A stretch of 27,121 bases of DNA from Phenylobacterium aquaticum. GTDB lineage: Bacteria > Pseudomonadota > Alphaproteobacteria > Caulobacterales > Caulobacteraceae. Positions 24,978-27,121 of this stretch are shown here, in pieces. Under the pieces are notes generated by a model. It was not told where the DNA came from, made no database searches, and was given only the letters and a program-made list of their open reading frames with translations. Positions within the stretch are counted from its first letter, which is position 1; every line of letters begins with the position of its first letter. Made by a program: the position numbers and the translations under genes. The stretch covers positions 1 to 27,121 of the forward strand of contig NZ_CANCLE010000037.1 of NCBI RefSeq assembly GCF_947378715.1. Reading direction: 5' to 3'.

Positions 24978-25984
24978 GGCGCGCGCACCTGGAGCAGCTG
25001 CTTGCCGAAGTTCTCCCCGTGGAACAGCCTCATCAGGGTGCGCGGCGCATTCTCCAGCCCATGCTGCAGGTCCTCGCGATAGCGGAGCTGGCCCGACCGG
25101 ATCCATTCGACGATGCGGCGTCGCGCCCAGGGGAACTCGGCGGCGTAGTCGAGGACGATGAAGCCCTCCATGTGCGCGCGCCGGAAGATCAGGTTGAAAT
25201 AGTTGGCCGGCCCGGCGGGCATCTGGCCGAGCTCATAGCGGGAGATGCCGCCGCAGACGACCACCCGGGCATGGGTCGCCAGATGGCCCAGCAGGTCGTT
25301 GAACACCGGGCCGCCGACATTGTCCCACAGCACGTCGACGCCGCCGGGGGCCAGGGCCTTCACCTGGGCGCGAACCTCGCCGGCCTTGTAGTCAACGGCT
25401 CCGTCGAAGCCGAGCTCCTCGGTCAGCCAACGGCACTTGGCCTCGCCGCCCGCCACGCCGATGACCTTGCAGCCCGCGAGCTTGGCGATCTGGCCGACCA
25501 CAGATCCCGTGGCCCCGGCCGCGCCGGTGATCATCACCGTGTCGCCCGGGAAGGGCTTGCCGATCTTGTTCAGCCCGAAGAAGGCCGTCATGCCGGTGGT
25601 GCCGAGCACCCCCAGATTGGCGGTGATCAGGTCGTCGTCAGGGACCTTGGTCAGCTCCTTGCCGGGCAGGGTCGCATAGTCCTGCCAGCGCAGCATGCCG
25701 GTGACCTTGTCCCCCGCCGCGAACCCCGGATGGGCCGAGGCGATCACCTCGCCGACACCCGAGCCGCGCATGACCTCGCCGATCTCGGTCGGGGCCACAT
25801 AGTCGGCGACATTCTCCATCCAGCCCTTCTGGGCCGGATCAAAGGCCAGGAAGAGGTTGCGCACCACCACCTCGCCCTCCCCCGGATCGCCGACCGTGGT
25901 CTCCACCAGCTTGAAGTCGTCGTCGATCAGGCCACGGCCGATCGGTCGGCCGTTGATCAGCCATTGCCGGTTGGTCAGGGTCAT
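24974..25984 (-). CDS. Zinc-independent MDR NADP-dependent oxidoreductase (double-bond reductase type)
   Basis: This 336-residue medium-chain reductase has no zinc-ligand cysteines. Its cofactor loop GAAGATGSVVGQIAK (154-168) and the opening MTLTNRQWLINGRPIG are typical of the leukotriene B4 12-hydroxydehydrogenase/CurA-like group, which reduces alpha,beta-unsaturated ketones with NADPH. WDNVGGPVFNDLL and GGISRYE are further family segments. I chose the ATG at 25984 with GAGGA 5 bases upstream; a reading from 26074 would overlap the SDR gene by about 70 bases. It begins 16 bases after the SDR stop and overlaps the molybdoenzyme start by 4 bases, so it is firmly within that operon. Confidence 0.93.
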   Translation of the reverse strand: MTLTNRQWLINGRPIGRGLIDDDFKLVETTVGDPGEGEVVVRNLFLAFDPAQKGWMENVADYVAPTEIGEVMRGSGVGEVIASAHPGFAAGDKVTGMLRWQDYATLPGKELTKVPDDDLITANLGVLGTTGMTAFFGLNKIGKPFPGDTVMITGAAGATGSVVGQIAKLAGCKVIGVAGGEAKCRWLTEELGFDGAVDYKAGEVRAQVKALAPGGVDVLWDNVGGPVFNDLLGHLATHARVVVCGGISRYELGQMPAGPANYFNLIFRRAHMEGFIVLDYAAEFPWARRRIVEWIRSGQLRYREDLQHGLENAPRTLMRLFHGENFGKQLLQVRAP

Positions 25985-26000
25985 GAGGTCCTCGAAGCGA

Positions 26001-26780
26001 TCAAAGGGGGCCGCTGGCGGCGAGCCAGCCACCGTCCGCCACCAGCTCCGTCCCGGTGACGAAACTCGCCGCATCGGAGGCCAGGAACAGGGCGCAGGCG
26101 GCCATCTCGCCGGAGGTCGCCATCCGACCGATGGGCTGCACGCTGGAGAAGAACGCCCGCGTGCCCTCCGGATCGCCGCTGGCGTCGAAGGCCGCCTGGT
26201 TCATCGGGGTGTCGATGGCGCCGGGGTGCAGCGAGTTGCAGCGGATCGTGCGGTATTGGCGGGCGCAATGCACCGCCACCGACTTGGTCAACAGCCGCAC
26301 CCCGCCCTTCGACGCGGTGTAGGCGGCGGCCGAAGCCAGGCCGATGAAGCCGGTGATCGAGGAGACATTGACGATCGCCCCGGACGGTCCGCCGGGATTG
26401 GTCTTCATCGCCGCGATGCCGTGCTTGCAGCCCAGCATCACCCCGGTGAGGTTGATCGACAGCACCTTGTTCCAGACCTCGAGCTCGGTCTCTTCGATGG
26501 TCTGGCCGATGAACACCCCGGCGTTGTTGATCACGATGTCGAGCCGGCCATGGCGGGCCAGTACGGCGGCGACGACGCTCTTCCAGGCGCCTTCGTCGCT
26601 GACGTCATGATGCAGGAACAGCCCGCCGACCTCGGCGGCGACCGCCTCGCCCAAGCCGTCCTGCACGTCGGTGACCACCACTCGCGCGCCCTCGGCGGCG
26701 AACTGCCGGGCGCAGTCGGCGCCGATGCCGGACGCGCCGCCGGTGATCAGGGCGGCCTTGCCCTCCAGCTGGCCGCTCAT
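26001..26780 (-). CDS. Short-chain dehydrogenase/reductase (SDR)
   Basis: This 259-residue classical SDR has TGGASGIG (13-20), D38 after strand 2 (VVTDVQD) indicating NAD(H), NNAG (86-89), a catalytic Ser in VNVSSITG (140-141), Y154-x3-K158 and the proline-rich turn HPGAIDTPM. The C-terminal FVTGTELVADGGW is standard. It likely oxidises or reduces an alcohol/ketone on the degraded substrate, in the style of 3- or 7-hydroxysteroid or cyclohexanol dehydrogenases, although the substrate cannot be read. Its ATG overlaps the VOC gene's stop by 4 bases. Confidence 0.93.
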   Translation of the reverse strand: MSGQLEGKAALITGGASGIGADCARQFAAEGARVVVTDVQDGLGEAVAAEVGGLFLHHDVSDEGAWKSVVAAVLARHGRLDIVINNAGVFIGQTIEETELEVWNKVLSINLTGVMLGCKHGIAAMKTNPGGPSGAIVNVSSITGFIGLASAAAYTASKGGVRLLTKSVAVHCARQYRTIRCNSLHPGAIDTPMNQAAFDASGDPEGTRAFFSSVQPIGRMATSGEMAACALFLASDAASFVTGTELVADGGWLAASGPL

Positions 26781-27121
26781 CCGAGTTTGCGGACCGGGTC
26801 GGTCCCATCCCAGGTGCGCGCCGCGTCACGCATGAAGGCGAAGAACTCGTGTCCGCCCGGCGCAGGCTTCAGGATCTCGACCATGGTTCCCGGCCCGCCG
26901 CCGGTGTCGACATAGATGACCTCGCCGCCGCCCGGGACCATGGCCTCCTGCTCGACCTTGCCGCCGGCTGCGGCCACCCGGGCGCGGGCCTCCTCCATGT
27001 CCTCCACCAGGATGCAGACATGGTGCAGGCCCTCATGGCCCGCGTCGCGCCAAGCCTTGTAGATCGATGGTGCGGCGTTGTGTTGGCGGATCAGTTCGAT
27101 CTGCAGATCGCCCCAGTAGCC
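26777..27121 (-). CDS. VOC (glyoxalase-fold) family protein, partial at the right edge
   Basis: There are 114 codons of the C-terminal half; the start lies outside the window. The visible residues begin GYWGDLQIELIRQHN and include GHEGLHHVCILVEDMEEARA, with a likely metal-ligand His, and VEQEAMVPGGGEVIYVDT, then GTMVEILKP with a likely metal-ligand Glu. This matches the second beta-alpha-beta-beta-beta module of vicinal-oxygen-chelate proteins (methylmalonyl-CoA epimerase, glyoxalase or ring-cleaving relatives). It is the first visible gene of the operon that continues with SDR, MDR and molybdoenzyme, so it may isomerise or cleave an intermediate of the same pathway. Confidence 0.85.
   Translation of the reverse strand, partial: GYWGDLQIELIRQHNAAPSIYKAWRDAGHEGLHHVCILVEDMEEARARVAAAGGKVEQEAMVPGGGEVIYVDTGGGPGTMVEILKPAPGGHEFFAFMRDAARTWDGTDPVRKLG

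Noticed and set aside
24978..25106. N-terminal extension of the molybdoenzyme by 43 residues
   Set aside because: It would overlap the MDR gene deeply, is Pro/Ala-rich and lies upstream of the family's usual start; the ATGA overlap at 24974-24977 is more natural.
1..27121. Signs of mobile DNA, CRISPR or tRNA genes
   Set aside because: No transposase, integrase, repeat-spacer pattern or cloverleaf-like sequence was seen on either strand by eye.

Overview
The window is a GC-rich, gene-dense stretch of a Gram-negative chromosome. A TonB-dependent receptor, a NodT-type RND outer-membrane lipoprotein, a TPR-sulfotransferase beside the receptor, and many SDR, thiolase and acyl-CoA ligase genes point to an alphaproteobacterium. 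A member of the Caulobacteraceae (Phenylobacterium or Caulobacter-like) or a sphingomonad seems likely, but this is inferred from gene content and base composition only. I saw no rRNA, tRNA, insertion sequence, CRISPR array or phage gene. The longest gene-free stretch is about 170 bases.

Region A (1-11913, all minus strand) reads, in transcription order: SDR dehydrogenase; a 947-residue fusion of an APC-type amino-acid/amine permease to a flavin-containing monooxygenase; a MocR-type regulator that has lost the PLP-binding lysine and gained a C-terminal domain; a nitrilase-superfamily amidohydrolase; a TonB-dependent receptor; a TPR-sulfotransferase; and an exported SxxK serine hydrolase running off the left edge. 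Gaps are 34, 73, 79, 0 and 4 bases, then a 4-base overlap. This looks like one uptake-and-processing unit for an unknown nitrogen-containing (amine or amide) compound, and it is the best candidate here for an undescribed system. A divergent TetR gene (12015-12647) flanks a 25-base imperfect palindrome that probably controls it.

Region B (12671-19197) is a complete tripartite RND multidrug efflux operon on the minus strand (adaptor, HAE1-type pump, NodT outer-membrane channel). A divergent TetR repressor lies beside it. A perfect 20-base palindrome and a plausible sigma-70 promoter sit in the shared intergenic region. A 43-codon single-span membrane protein gene follows the repressor.

Region C (19513-27121) is CoA-linked catabolism: a non-canonical thiolase paired with a DUF35 OB-fold partner (minus), a divergent acyl-CoA ligase (plus), and a minus-strand operon of VOC protein, SDR, zinc-free MDR reductase and a soluble-looking molybdopterin oxidoreductase, the last three joined by short gaps or ATGA overlaps. 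The set resembles side-chain or ring degradation loci for terpenoid, steroid or aromatic acids. The substrate cannot be read from the sequence.
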